A stretch of 64,000 bases of DNA from contig NZ_JAGFNU010000003.1 in the NCBI RefSeq assembly GCF_018457175.1, positions 62,001 to 126,000 on the forward strand, written 5' to 3'. Under the pieces are notes generated by a model. It did not search any database, was not told the DNA's origin, and was given only the letters and a program-made list of their open reading frames with translations. Shown one piece after another: positions 38,378 to 49,245 of this stretch. Source of the stretch: Pseudohalocynthiibacter aestuariivivens. GTDB taxonomy: Bacteria > Pseudomonadota > Alphaproteobacteria > Rhodobacterales > Rhodobacteraceae. Position 1 is the first letter of the stretch, and the number at the start of each line of letters is the position of its first letter. The position numbers were made by a program, and so were the translations under genes.

Positions 38378-39206
38378 TCCGACGACTCCGCATAAAAACG
38401 TTGATTTCGACCACAATTCTGTCGATCAAGGGGGCAAAGATGCTTCCCAGGAAAATTGCCATGATCAGCGGCTGGACCTCATTGGCCGCACCGCCCGACC
38501 CTGTGAAAACACAGACCAGAAAACCGGACAGTATACCGTTTGCCCATCGCCCACTGTTGGTACAGGCTGAAGTTGCTGGATCGCATGCCAGAAAAATCAC
38601 AATGAAAAGAAAATACCCTTGAGTGAGGCTGCCAAGGTCAATCACGGCCCCGAAAAGGGAACTGGTGGCAATCAGCGACACGACAAAGCCCGCAAGCATG
38701 CGCCACGACACCAGCCGCGAGACTATCAGGAAAACCGCGCCAGGAATGCTGGCATAAGTTAACCAGTCTGCGGGGCTCGAGAAGGTGATCGTCGGGTATG
38801 CAAAGATAATAAACGCCAGGGCGACCACGACCGGATTTAGAAAACTGAACCCCCTGCCTCCGAACACCAGCTCACCTAAGATGATTCCAAAGGACAATCC
38901 CAGAACCGCCGGAAAAAGTGGCGCGTCGCCACCAGCGATAACCACGAATATCACGGCGCTGACAAGCACACCCCTGCGCTGGGGAATCTTCCGCCGAGCA
39001 ACAAAAAGAGCTTGCCAACCCACCACCGTGATCACCGAAAGTACCAAAGCCGGAAAAAGTGCGCCGCCGTTTTCCCAAAGTGTGGCAACCAATGGCGGGA
39101 TCAGGCAAAACAGCGTTGCCCAGGTTGCGCGCTCGTAAGACCAGAAGCCACGCATGTAAGGCGCGTTACTGCCTGAAGACACCGAAAAGGGCCGATAGAG
39201 GTTCAT
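38370..39206 (-). CDS. nqrB: Na+-translocating NADH:quinone reductase subunit B, short and without FMN-attachment motif
   Basis: Membrane subunit recognised by the NqrB/RnfD segments FGGRGFSFLNPVVVALAF and IPGAVFLIVSRLVSWRML, and by DPATSACTNSGRWANGIL. It is 278 aa, whereas Vibrio NqrB has just over 400. The N-terminal 50-60 residues are missing. More strikingly, the segment from the AYP strand to IPG is only about 18 residues (AYPTITFSSPADWLTYASIP), so the loop carrying the SGAT threonine for covalent FMN is absent. The start at 39206 overlaps nqrA by 4 bp, and no in-frame upstream code resembles the missing part. Confidence 0.88.
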   Translation of the reverse strand: MNLYRPFSVSSGSNAPYMRGFWSYERATWATLFCLIPPLVATLWENGGALFPALVLSVITVVGWQALFVARRKIPQRRGVLVSAVIFVVIAGGDAPLFPAVLGLSFGIILGELVFGGRGFSFLNPVVVALAFIIFAYPTITFSSPADWLTYASIPGAVFLIVSRLVSWRMLAGFVVSLIATSSLFGAVIDLGSLTQGYFLFIVIFLACDPATSACTNSGRWANGILSGFLVCVFTGSGGAANEVQPLIMAIFLGSIFAPLIDRIVVEINVFMRSRRNG

Positions 39207-40429
39207 TGCGGCAGCCCCTCTAGATCGACGAGCGCGCGGCGCAGCAGTGCGCCATAATCCGCGCCACTGGTACACAGAGTGGACAAAAGTGCCACGTCCT
39301 CTTCCAACAGATCTTTCACACCTAGACGATGCGCTGTTTCCCAATCGCCAACACTTAGGGCGCGCATCAGCGGGACAGGCAGGATACTCCGAGGCAACGT
39401 GCCTTCGAAGGTCTCGTTCGGAAGCACGGGCATTGGCATGTTCCGGTTTCCGTGCTGAGAGTACGGGCTCTGTTGATCCCGGGAATTGGCAGGCATCAGG
39501 CAAACCTGAACATGCCGGTGGCCTAAAAAGCTCGCGGGCCTGCCTGACAAGACTGACCCGGAAAAAACAATCAATTCACCATCCAGGGCTTCTCCGACCA
39601 ACATGTCCTGCAGGTTGGCGCATCGCCGCGTTCGCAAGAGCCGGGGATTGCGCGCCATCGGGCCGGCAAGGGCGACAATCTGGTCAGGCGACAGTTGCCC
39701 ATTCTGAAACAGGTGGCCGATAGCAATGACGTCCTGATAACCGATCTGCCACACCCGCTGTCCGCCAAGCCTGAGCCGCTCAAGATGCACGCCCGGAAGT
39801 CCCGCAGGGTGCTTGCCCCGAAACTCGGCAATACGAATGTTTTTACGTTCAGTCTCAATGATCGGCGACCCTGCAGCCTGACAGATGATCACCGGTCCAT
39901 CCACCAGCGACGCCAGTTTTTCCAATCCAAGCGCGAATTCCGCTTGGGCAGATTGAACAATCACCGTTGGGTCCGCCGCCAAGGGGTTTGTATCTATGGC
40001 AGTCACCAAAATTGCCTCTGCCGCCGCGCTTGAGTTTGGAACATTGCCGAACGGGCGCGTCGTGAGTGTCGTCCATAGGCCAGATTTGAGCAAAACCTCA
40101 CGAACATCGCCGGATGTGTCGAATGTGACAGTTTTTTTTCCGTCACACTGTATCTCGATCTTTTCAAATCGGCTCCGACGGCTTCGGTCAATGTGCGAAA
40201 CAACTCCCGCTACAGGAGAGGTGAACATCACCTCCGGATCATTCCGGTCGCAAAACAAGGGTTGGCCGATGGCGACTCTTTGTTCCGGCTGAACCAGCAA
40301 CTTAGGCCGTATGCCCCGCAAGTCGCCGCCGCTCAAAGCAACCGACGATATTTCAGCGCCGTCCTCAATACTTTGCTTGGGGTTTCCTTTGATACGTAAG
40401 TCCAGACCACCCCGGATGGTAAATTTCAT
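39203..40429 (-). CDS. nqrA: Na+-translocating NADH:quinone reductase subunit A
   Basis: The peripheral quinone-associated subunit, 408 aa against about 446 in Vibrio. The N-terminal KFTIRGGLDLRIKGNP, a biotin-lipoyl-like region (FTSPVAGVVSHIDRS) and the C-terminal PVPLMRALSVGDWETAHRLGV identify it and distinguish it from RnfC, which has [4Fe-4S] cysteine motifs that are absent here. AGAGG precedes the ATG at 40429. It is first in the operon. Confidence 0.92.
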   Translation of the reverse strand: MKFTIRGGLDLRIKGNPKQSIEDGAEISSVALSGGDLRGIRPKLLVQPEQRVAIGQPLFCDRNDPEVMFTSPVAGVVSHIDRSRRSRFEKIEIQCDGKKTVTFDTSGDVREVLLKSGLWTTLTTRPFGNVPNSSAAAEAILVTAIDTNPLAADPTVIVQSAQAEFALGLEKLASLVDGPVIICQAAGSPIIETERKNIRIAEFRGKHPAGLPGVHLERLRLGGQRVWQIGYQDVIAIGHLFQNGQLSPDQIVALAGPMARNPRLLRTRRCANLQDMLVGEALDGELIVFSGSVLSGRPASFLGHRHVQVCLMPANSRDQQSPYSQHGNRNMPMPVLPNETFEGTLPRSILPVPLMRALSVGDWETAHRLGVKDLLEEDVALLSTLCTSGADYGALLRRALVDLEGLPQ

Positions 40430-40523
40430 CTTATGCCTCTTGATCGCGTCGCAGCGCACTAAAACACCGAGAGGAGCCTGCAAAACAGCTTTCCAACCAT
40501 TTCCAATGATTAGTTGAAAGGCA

Positions 40524-40536
40524 ATCACACTGTGAT
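40524..40536. promoter_or_regulatory. Candidate operator upstream of nqrA
   Basis: ATCACA-C-TGTGAT is a perfect 6-bp inverted repeat around one base, 95 bp before nqrA and 146 bp before selO. The shape suits a helix-turn-helix regulator. Which regulator, and which of the two divergent genes it serves, cannot be told. The rest of this 252-bp gap shows nothing else clear. Confidence 0.35.
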
Positions 40537-40681
40537 GATCTGAATCAATTGTCCGAAAGCCGGTAAAATTCGATATCGCGGTCGACAAGACGCCTGAGGA
40601 AAGGAATTTCACGCGATCTTAGACCGCACACCTGTAAACCAGCCGCATATTCGCCTATCTCTGGGTCAGGAGAAACGCGCA

Positions 40682-42121
40682 ATGCCCATTACGATCCCTT
40701 TTGACAATAGCTACGCACGGCTGCCTGACAGTTTTTTTGCGCATCAGCGACCAATGCCCGTTATTGCGCCTGACCTGATTGCAGTAAACCAGCGGTTGGC
40801 GCTGGAACTTGGCATCGATCCCGACATGCTCGGATCTTTGGAAGGGATTGCCGTGTTGGCGGGTAACGCGCTGGCAGCCGGGTCAGAACCGATTGCCCAG
40901 GCCTACGCGGGCCATCAGTTTGGAAATTTTGTTCCTCAGCTTGGTGACGGCCGTGCAGTTCTGCTGGGTGAGGTTATTGATCAGAACGGCATACGCCGCG
41001 ATATCCAGCTAAAGGGCTCTGGCCCCACCCCCTTCAGCCGTAATGGCGATGGGCGCGCATGGCTTGGCCCGGTGTTGCGGGAATATATCGTTTCCGAAGC
41101 CATGCATGCTATGGGTATCCCAACGACCCGTGCACTTGCTGCTGTATCTACCGGACAGAAGGTGCAGCGCGAATCTGCCCTGCCCGGCGCTGTGCTCACG
41201 CGTGTTGCATCCAGCCATATCCGAGTTGGTACATTCCAATATTTTGCGGCACGTCAAAATACCGAAGCCTTGCAAGTGCTGACCGATTACGCAATTGCCC
41301 GCCACTATCCCGAAGCGGAAGGCGCACTTGGCTTGCTGCAGGCAGCAATCGTACGTCAGGCAAAGCTGATCGCGCAGTGGATGAGTGTCGGATTTATACA
41401 TGGTGTGTTGAACACCGACAATTGCCACATCGCCGGGGAAACGATCGACTATGGGCCATGTGCGTTCATGGACCGATATCATCCGGAGACAGTTTTCAGT
41501 TCAATCGACCAGCGCGGCCGATACGCCTATCAAAACCAGCCAGACATTGCCGTCTGGAACCTTGCGCAGCTTGCCACAAGCCTTTTACCACTAATGGGGG
41601 GCGACAAAGATGTGGCCATTGAAAAGGCCACTGAAGCTGTACATCGCTTTGCTGATTTATTTCAATCCGAATGGCTAAACTTGTTTCGTGCCAAGATCGG
41701 GTTGCGAAGTGCCGAGGAAGGTGATGCAGCGCTCATTGGCGATTTGCTGGCACGCATGACCGCAGGGGACGCCGATTTTTCCAATTGTTTCCGCGCACTT
41801 GGTACCGCTAAGGCCCGTGATCAGTTTTCTAACCCCGCAGCCTTTGATCAGTGGGCACCTGCATGGGCCGCGCGGCGCGTGCGCGACGGCAGCACCGAAG
41901 AAGAACAGGCTACACTGATGGAAAGAACAAATCCTGCCGTCATACCCCGCAATCACCGGATTGAAGAGGCAATACAAGCAGGTGTTGCAGGTGACTTTGC
42001 CCCCTTTGAACGGCTCAATCGGGTATTGTCCAACCCCTATTCCGAGCAACAGAAAGAAGCGGACCTGACCCGGCCGCCACAGCCAGAAGAAGAGGTTCTG
42101 CAAACCTTTTGCGGTACCTAA
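40682..42121 (+). CDS. selO: Protein adenylyltransferase SelO (YdiU/UPF0061)
   Basis: A pseudokinase-fold enzyme that transfers AMP to proteins. The 479 aa contain the family motifs [35 protein letters not shown] and HGVLNTDN (His about residue 240, Asp about 246) followed by IDYGP. The C-terminus is FCGT; eukaryotic SelO has selenocysteine at the equivalent place and bacteria have cysteine. Residues next to the active site read DNC where many homologues have DNM. The ATG follows AGGAGAAA. It converges with the DUF2238 gene, overlapping by 4 bp. Confidence 0.95.
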   Translation: MPITIPFDNSYARLPDSFFAHQRPMPVIAPDLIAVNQRLALELGIDPDMLGSLEGIAVLAGNALAAGSEPIAQAYAGHQFGNFVPQLGDGRAVLLGEVIDQNGIRRDIQLKGSGPTPFSRNGDGRAWLGPVLREYIVSEAMHAMGIPTTRALAAVSTGQKVQRESALPGAVLTRVASSHIRVGTFQYFAARQNTEALQVLTDYAIARHYPEAEGALGLLQAAIVRQAKLIAQWMSVGFIHGVLNTDNCHIAGETIDYGPCAFMDRYHPETVFSSIDQRGRYAYQNQPDIAVWNLAQLATSLLPLMGGDKDVAIEKATEAVHRFADLFQSEWLNLFRAKIGLRSAEEGDAALIGDLLARMTAGDADFSNCFRALGTAKARDQFSNPAAFDQWAPAWAARRVRDGSTEEEQATLMERTNPAVIPRNHRIEEAIQAGVAGDFAPFERLNRVLSNPYSEQQKEADLTRPPQPEEEVLQTFCGT

Positions 42122-42777
42122 TTTTCGTCTGATTTTGAAAAGAAACGTCGGTTCTTGCTGATAAATTCCTTTATCATGCTTGGCAATCCAAGACGCGAGC
42201 GCCCTTTGAGATAGGCCACGCCCGCGCTTGCGCCAAAAAGCGCACCAGCCATATCGACAATCAGATCCCACATAGTATCGGTAAGGCCCGATTTTTGCAT
42301 GTTCAGACCAAATATCTGATCCATTGAGAATTCAAAAATCTCCCACACCATGCCGATCATGACAGCAAAACAGAATCCGAAAAAAGCGATGGCCCACGGT
42401 GGCGCGGCGTAACGGTCGCCCTCGAACAACATAAAAACAAAGACAAATCCGATCAGTCCAAACCCAACAGCAGACCCGCCGTGCAAAGCGATATCCCACC
42501 ACCAGTATCGTTCATAAAAATCGTAAGCCTCACCCAGAAAGATCGTGCCAAAGATGAACACAACAATGGCCGCAAAAAATGAAACCGGAAGGTGAATTTT
42601 AAACCAGCGGGCAAACAAAGCGGGCACCATTGACATAAGCAGTGTTGCGATTGCCAGAAAGCTAAGGGACCAGTTTGCATTGAACAGAGAAATCGCAAAC
42701 GAAAGCAGCAAAGCCGCCCAAATGACGTAAACGACATAGGACTGCCCTTTTAAACCACCACCATCAAAGACACGCAT
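42118..42777 (-). CDS. DUF2238-type membrane protein
   Basis: A 219-aa integral membrane protein with about six hydrophobic segments. [42 protein letters not shown] and [20 protein letters not shown] (each split here by function) are the acidic/aromatic motifs of the DUF2238/YjdF group, whose role is unknown. The ATG at 42777 is preceded very closely by AGGG; a TTG at 42789 is also in frame. It is divergent from the next gene. Confidence 0.75.
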   Translation of the reverse strand: MRVFDGGGLKGQSYVVYVIWAALLLSFAISLFNANWSLSFLAIATLLMSMVPALFARWFKIHLPVSFFAAIVVFIFGTIFLGEAYDFYERYWWWDIALHGGSAVGFGLIGFVFVFMLFEGDRYAAPPWAIAFFGFCFAVMIGMVWEIFEFSMDQIFGLNMQKSGLTDTMWDLIVDMAGALFGASAGVAYLKGRSRLGLPSMIKEFISKNRRFFSKSDEN

Positions 42778-42817
42778 CTTCCCTACCAAATTGCCAATTC
42801 GTACTTATGTTTAAGGT

Positions 42818-43528
42818 ATGAAGCTTCGTGTCGCCAGTTACAACATTCGCAAATGCATCGGCCTAGACCGAAAACGCCGTCCGTTGCGCATAGCTAATGT
42901 TATCAACAAGATTGAGGCAGACGTCATTGTGCTGCAAGAGGCAGACAAACGGCTTGGGGTTCGACCAGCCGCTTTACCGCACGCAATTGTTGCGCAAGAA
43001 ACGGATTACACAGTCGTCGAACTTTCGCAAAATGATGTTTCGCTTGGCTGGCACGGAAACGCGATACTGCTGCGTAAGGAATTCAGCCTTGAAAGCTTTA
43101 GCCGGATTAAACTGCCCGGGCTTGAGCCACGTGGTGCTGTATTGGCAGAGATTGCGGGCGCAAGCGGCATGTTCAGAATTATCGGCACCCACCTTGGGTT
43201 GGCGCGTCGCCACCGCCGCCGTCAGTTGACAGAGCTGCAGGAAAACCTGGCGGTCCGGAAGGATATGCCAACCATACTGCTCGGAGATTTCAACGAATGG
43301 TCAAAATCCAGCGGCATGGAGCCCTTGGAAGGTCACTTTGAGGTCCATTCACCGGGGCGCAGCTTTCATGCGGCCCGCCCTATCGCTGCACTTGACCGGA
43401 TCGCACTAAATCCTCTGGTGGAATTGCGTGATGCTGGCGTCGTTGAAACACTGCAATCGCGCATTGCATCTGACCATCTACCCGTCTGGGCGGATGTCAC
43501 ACTCCGCGCACACGCCTCGGCCGATTGA
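42818..43528 (+). CDS. Endonuclease/exonuclease/phosphatase family protein
   Basis: A 236-aa metallohydrolase of the DNase I-like fold. The ordered motifs are SYNIRKCIG, QEAD (metal Glu), GTHLGLARRHRRRQL, LGDFNEW and SDHLPVWADV. No signal peptide is visible, so it may act on nucleic acid or phosphoesters in the cytoplasm; the substrate is unknown. It overlaps the convergent EamA gene by 32 bp. Confidence 0.88.
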   Translation: MKLRVASYNIRKCIGLDRKRRPLRIANVINKIEADVIVLQEADKRLGVRPAALPHAIVAQETDYTVVELSQNDVSLGWHGNAILLRKEFSLESFSRIKLPGLEPRGAVLAEIAGASGMFRIIGTHLGLARRHRRRQLTELQENLAVRKDMPTILLGDFNEWSKSSGMEPLEGHFEVHSPGRSFHAARPIAALDRIALNPLVELRDAGVVETLQSRIASDHLPVWADVTLRAHASAD

Positions 43529-44396
43529 TCAGAAAAATACCGATCGCGACCAGTAGAATCGCGCCAATCGTTGCGAGTCCAATCTCTTCGTCCAAAATCG
43601 CCCAGCCGAAAAACACGCCAAAGATCGGCGACAGGAAAGAAAAAGACGCAACACCTGACGCCGGGTAGATCGTCATCAGCCAAAACCACGACACGAAGCC
43701 AATGGTCACCACCACCACAGTTTGAAACAAAAGCCCGACCAGGTGAATCGGCATCAAATCCCGCACGAGCGGGCCAAAGAACGGCGCAAGCAAAGTCAAT
43801 ATTATGCCCGAGACCGCGACCTGATAGAAAAGCTGCATCTCGGGGCTGGTTTCTGAAATCGGCGTCACGCGCACGCAAAGCGCAATTCCGGCCCAGCCGA
43901 TGGCCGCCAGAACGGCAAAGACATCGCCAATCAGGCTCGCCTGCCCACCCTGATCGCCCCGGTCAAGAATCGCGATAGCGACACCGGTAAATGCCAATGC
44001 AACACCCAGTGCCTTCTTTCGGTTCATTCGGTCCCCCGGCAGAAAAAAATGCGCCGCCAGACTAAGCCATATCGGCATGGAGTAATAAAGAATGGTGGTC
44101 CGGCTGACCGACGAATAATCGAGAGCAAGAAAAAGGCAGAAAAACTCTGCTGTGAAAATCAGCCCGACAAAGAGCCCTGCAACAAAGATACGGCGTGAAA
44201 AATCAAACGACTTGCCCCTGAACCTCATCCAGAGCCAAACGCAAAACAGCGCGCCAAGCGAACGTACCCCGGCAAAAAATACGGGTTGCAGGCCACCGTT
44301 TACCAGCTTGATAATGACCTGATTAAAGCCCGACAAAAGTGCGAATCCCGTAAGGGCAATGACACCAAAAGCATCAATTTTGTCTTTGCGATCCAT
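43497..44396 (-). CDS. EamA/DMT family transporter
   Basis: A 299-aa membrane protein with ten hydrophobic segments arranged as two EamA repeats (about 10-140 and 155-290). FSRRIFVAGLFVG and SFLSPIFGVFFGWAILDEE are typical. Substrates of this superfamily range over metabolites and amino acids and cannot be read from sequence. It is divergent from the antiporter gene. Confidence 0.88.
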   Translation of the reverse strand: MDRKDKIDAFGVIALTGFALLSGFNQVIIKLVNGGLQPVFFAGVRSLGALFCVWLWMRFRGKSFDFSRRIFVAGLFVGLIFTAEFFCLFLALDYSSVSRTTILYYSMPIWLSLAAHFFLPGDRMNRKKALGVALAFTGVAIAILDRGDQGGQASLIGDVFAVLAAIGWAGIALCVRVTPISETSPEMQLFYQVAVSGIILTLLAPFFGPLVRDLMPIHLVGLLFQTVVVVTIGFVSWFWLMTIYPASGVASFSFLSPIFGVFFGWAILDEEIGLATIGAILLVAIGIFLINRPRRVRGV

Positions 44397-44508
44397 GAAT
44401 TACCCCGAAACCTTGCCTGCGCCACACAATCCCCGCGAAATCATTGTGTCAAGCAGTTCCCGCGTCGCGTGGTCCGTGCTAGGAGAGGGTCAAAGAAAGA
44501 GACACACA

Positions 44509-45756
44509 ATGAGCCTGCTACAGATCACCTCCCTTTTGATAGTTATGGCCGGCGCGTTCGGCACGATTAACTATTTGTTTTTAAAACTTCCGAGCTCGAT
44601 CGGCATTCTTATCGTGGCGCTTTTCGCCTCTTTTGGAGTGATGTTGGCTGATTTGATTGTCCCGTCGCTGCAAATGGCGGACCAAGTTCGTGAAGTGGTG
44701 AAAGGCATCGACTTTTCCGACGCACTTCTAGAAGGCATGCTTGGCCTGCTGCTTTTTGCGGGTGCACTACATGTCCGGCTGTCTGATTTGCGCGAACAGT
44801 GGAAGGTCGTTTTTCTGATGGCCACAATTGGTGTTGGCCTGTCGACCGCCATTGTGGGGTTTGGGTTTAGCTGGATAACAGGCATGCCGCTGCTTATTGC
44901 ATTGGTTTTTGGCGCGCTTGTCTCGCCGACTGATCCCGTTGCGGTTTTGGGTGTGCTGCGCGAAGCGAACCTTGCGAAAACGCTGGAAACCAAAATCGCC
45001 GGAGAGTCGTTGTTCAACGATGGCGTTGGCTATGTGGTCTTTCTTGTACTTGTCGGGCTTGCCTTTCCAGGTGATGACGCACATGGGTCAGGCGCTGTCT
45101 GGGCAGTTAAACTTTTCCTGCAGGAAGCCCTGGGTGGTGCTGTGCTCGGGGCTGTTCTGGGCTGGCTTGTGTTTCGGGTCATGCGCCGGATCGACGACTA
45201 TTCACTGGAAGTTCTGATTACGCTGGGCCTTGCTTTCGGGGGCTACCAGCTGGCTGTGTGGTTGCATGTTTCTGCACCAATCATGGCAGTGGTTGCTGGC
45301 CTGTTCATTGGTGACGTCGGTATGAAACATGGAATGACCGAAGAAACCCGCGGCTATGTTGAGGCGTTCTGGAAACTGATCGATGAAATCCTGAATGCCG
45401 TGCTTTTCCTTATGATCGGATTTGAAGTTTTTGCGGTTGCTTTCACGTCGGACGCTCTTCTTGCAGGTGGTTTGGCAGTTCTGCTGGCACTGTTTGCACG
45501 GCTTGCTGCGGTTGCTGTTCCCGTGTTCCTGCTCAAACCATTCCGCAATTTTTCACGCGGCGTCATTCCGATCATGACGTGGGGCGGGTTGAAAGGCGGC
45601 ATTTCGGTCGCCCTTGCGCTCAGCCTGCCTGACAGTGAATGGAAACCCCTTATCCTGACGGCAACCTATGTCATTGTCCTGTTCTCTATCATCGTTCAGG
45701 GGCTTACCGTCGCACGTGTCGCAAGCAAATTAGGACGTGAGCCGGAGTTGGTTTGA
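44509..45756 (+). CDS. Na+/H+ antiporter, CPA1 (NhaP-like)
   Basis: A 415-aa transporter with 11-12 hydrophobic segments. The antiporter core motifs SPTDPVAVLGVLREAN and ESLFNDGVGYVVF contain the ion-binding Asp residues of CPA1 exchangers; MTWGGLKGGISVALALSLP is the conserved C-terminal membrane segment. There is no long cytoplasmic regulatory tail. AAGAGA precedes the ATG at 44509. It shares one base with the following zntB-like gene (TGATG). A Na+ cycle with the nearby Nqr is conceivable. Confidence 0.9.
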   Translation: MSLLQITSLLIVMAGAFGTINYLFLKLPSSIGILIVALFASFGVMLADLIVPSLQMADQVREVVKGIDFSDALLEGMLGLLLFAGALHVRLSDLREQWKVVFLMATIGVGLSTAIVGFGFSWITGMPLLIALVFGALVSPTDPVAVLGVLREANLAKTLETKIAGESLFNDGVGYVVFLVLVGLAFPGDDAHGSGAVWAVKLFLQEALGGAVLGAVLGWLVFRVMRRIDDYSLEVLITLGLAFGGYQLAVWLHVSAPIMAVVAGLFIGDVGMKHGMTEETRGYVEAFWKLIDEILNAVLFLMIGFEVFAVAFTSDALLAGGLAVLLALFARLAAVAVPVFLLKPFRNFSRGVIPIMTWGGLKGGISVALALSLPDSEWKPLILTATYVIVLFSIIVQGLTVARVASKLGREPELV

Positions 45757-46736
45757 TGGCGGATGAAACGCACTTTGCAAAAGACATCACCCCGATATGT
45801 GCATTTGATGTCATGCCTGACGGTCGGGCGATCCCTGCCCCTGACACCCTGCCCACCGCAAGCGAACAGGCGGCGTATCGCTGGCTGCATTTTGACCTGA
45901 ATGATCCTAACCTTAAAAACTGGGTCGGAACGCATGTCAGCCCGATTGCCGGTGCCGCACTTCTGCAATCTGAAACACGTCCAAGATGTGACATCCATGA
46001 AGACGGAATAATACTTAACCTGCGTGTCGTAAACGCGAACCCCGGCCAAGATGCAGATGACATGGTTTCGCTTCGCCTTTGGGTCAGCAAAAACCTGATC
46101 ATCAGCGCACGCATCCGAAAAGTTTTCGCCGTTGATGATCTTCGACAAGCCGCTGAAACTGGCGCGGCCCCGGGTACCGTTTCCGGGTTTTTGAACCAAC
46201 TTACCGAGGCCATAACCGCCCGAATTGAAAAGACAACTGTCGAACTCGGCGATGCCACTGACCAATTGGAGGACGAGGCCGAAGACAGTACGCAAAATGA
46301 CTCACCGACCTTAGCGCAACTTCGAAAAAGCGTCATAAAATTCCGCCGCTATATAGGACCTCAGCGCGAAGCGATGTGGGCGATGGTCGAAACCGAGACT
46401 GGTATTTTCAACAAAGCAGCCCGCCTGCGACTGCGTGAAACCGCGAACCGTGTGACGCGAAGTGTAGAGGAACTGGATTCAATTCGTGATCGGCTCACGG
46501 TTTTGCAGGACCACCTAGCAACTCAGCATGCGTCGCTTCAGGCAAGGAACAGCCATGTTCTTTCTATTGTTGCGGCGATCTTTCTGCCACTTGGCTTTCT
46601 AACCGGGTTGTTTGGCGTAAATGTCGCCGGGATGCCGGGCATTGATTGGCCCTACGCTTTCGCGGCATTGACCGGCGGAACATTGGTTCTTGGAATTCTG
46701 GTTTACGCCGTTCTGAAACAGCTAAAATGGTTCTAG
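45756..46736 (+). CDS. CorA-family metal ion transporter, ZntB-like
   Basis: A 326-aa protein with a long cytoplasmic N-terminal domain, a long helical stalk (about 140-270) and two C-terminal transmembrane segments. The selectivity loop reads GVN (LFGVNVAG) rather than the GMN of magnesium CorA, which favours a ZntB-type zinc transporter. The start is fixed by the TGATG overlap with the antiporter gene. Confidence 0.88.
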   Translation: MADETHFAKDITPICAFDVMPDGRAIPAPDTLPTASEQAAYRWLHFDLNDPNLKNWVGTHVSPIAGAALLQSETRPRCDIHEDGIILNLRVVNANPGQDADDMVSLRLWVSKNLIISARIRKVFAVDDLRQAAETGAAPGTVSGFLNQLTEAITARIEKTTVELGDATDQLEDEAEDSTQNDSPTLAQLRKSVIKFRRYIGPQREAMWAMVETETGIFNKAARLRLRETANRVTRSVEELDSIRDRLTVLQDHLATQHASLQARNSHVLSIVAAIFLPLGFLTGLFGVNVAGMPGIDWPYAFAALTGGTLVLGILVYAVLKQLKWF

Positions 46737-46830
46737 CTGAATCTGCAACACGCAAAGAAACTTCATCAAAACAGTGGAAACCCGCTTCTCAATCGCTTAA
46801 ACCCCGCCCCAAGACGAGATGAGGCCGGGC

Positions 46831-48523
<1,693 letters not shown>

Positions 48524-48586
48524 TCGCTGTTCTTTAAAACGCTCCTCTGCGCTTCATGTGACGGAGGAGTTACTTGAATTGCGCTT

Positions 48587-49171
48587 CTACGAGCCAAATT
48601 CGCGGTCAATAATCCGCTGAAGTTCATGCAAAGTCACCGCTGACTTTGGGCGTTCGCGTCGGGGTTCCCGGTAAGACGAGTCGAACGGAAGGCAGCGATA
48701 GTCACAAATCTGCCGCGCAATCTGTTTCTTGAAATCAATGAACCAAAGCCGCCCGCCCGGCGTTGCAACATAGCCGTTGTGCCGATTTGCAAAATCCCCT
48801 TCCACGTCTTGCGCAGAGGGGTATTCGTTCAGGCTGTTCGGATCATAGGCGGCGTGCGTGTGATAAGACGAGAAAATCACGTAGTCGCCGTCGGGGCGAA
48901 CCGGCATGCAACTATGCGTTCCGCCTTTTGAGGCGCGTGTTGCTGCGATCTGGCCGCGTCCATCATAGTAAAGAAAGCCACAAAACTCGCGGTCTATCTC
49001 TACTGATCTTTGATTAAGTGTTTGGAAAATTTCCAAAACAAACTGGTGTTCAGTTGCGTAGCGTGCGTCATGGGCGAGTTTACCGGCATTTTTAGCATCG
49101 GTCGGCACCGCAAACATCAAAACAGCGAAAACCGCAATTGTGGACCGCCAGATACTACAAGCTCGTTTCAT
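48587..49171 (-). CDS. Exported DUF4329-type protein with JAMM-like motif
   Basis: A 194-aa secreted protein with a signal peptide (to about residue 26, PTDA). The centre reads SSYHTHAAYDPNS then PSAQDVEGDF: a His-x-His followed by Ser-x-x-Asp resembles the metal-binding core of JAB/JAMM peptidases, as proposed for DUF4329. Extra cysteines (FCGF, HSCMP, ICDYRCLP) suggest disulfides outside the cytoplasm. Whether it is an active peptidase or a toxin-like domain is unknown. It converges on eno. Confidence 0.7.
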   Translation of the reverse strand: MKRACSIWRSTIAVFAVLMFAVPTDAKNAGKLAHDARYATEHQFVLEIFQTLNQRSVEIDREFCGFLYYDGRGQIAATRASKGGTHSCMPVRPDGDYVIFSSYHTHAAYDPNSLNEYPSAQDVEGDFANRHNGYVATPGGRLWFIDFKKQIARQICDYRCLPFDSSYREPRRERPKSAVTLHELQRIIDREFGS

Positions 49172-49245
49172 TTTCTCTCCGCCTCTGCGCCGATAATAAC
49201 GAGCAGAAACACATTAGGCAAAGCGACTTGAGCAAATTTTTAGAT

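Noticed and set aside
34118-40429. Possible Rnf complex instead of Nqr
   Set aside because: Rejected because NqrA and an NqrF with ferredoxin, FAD and NADH domains are present, and RnfB/RnfC-type [4Fe-4S] cysteine clusters are absent.
48524-48586. CTCCTC/GAGGAG pairing after eno as a terminator
   Set aside because: The six-base stem has a 16-base loop and no following T-run, so it was not listed as a terminator.
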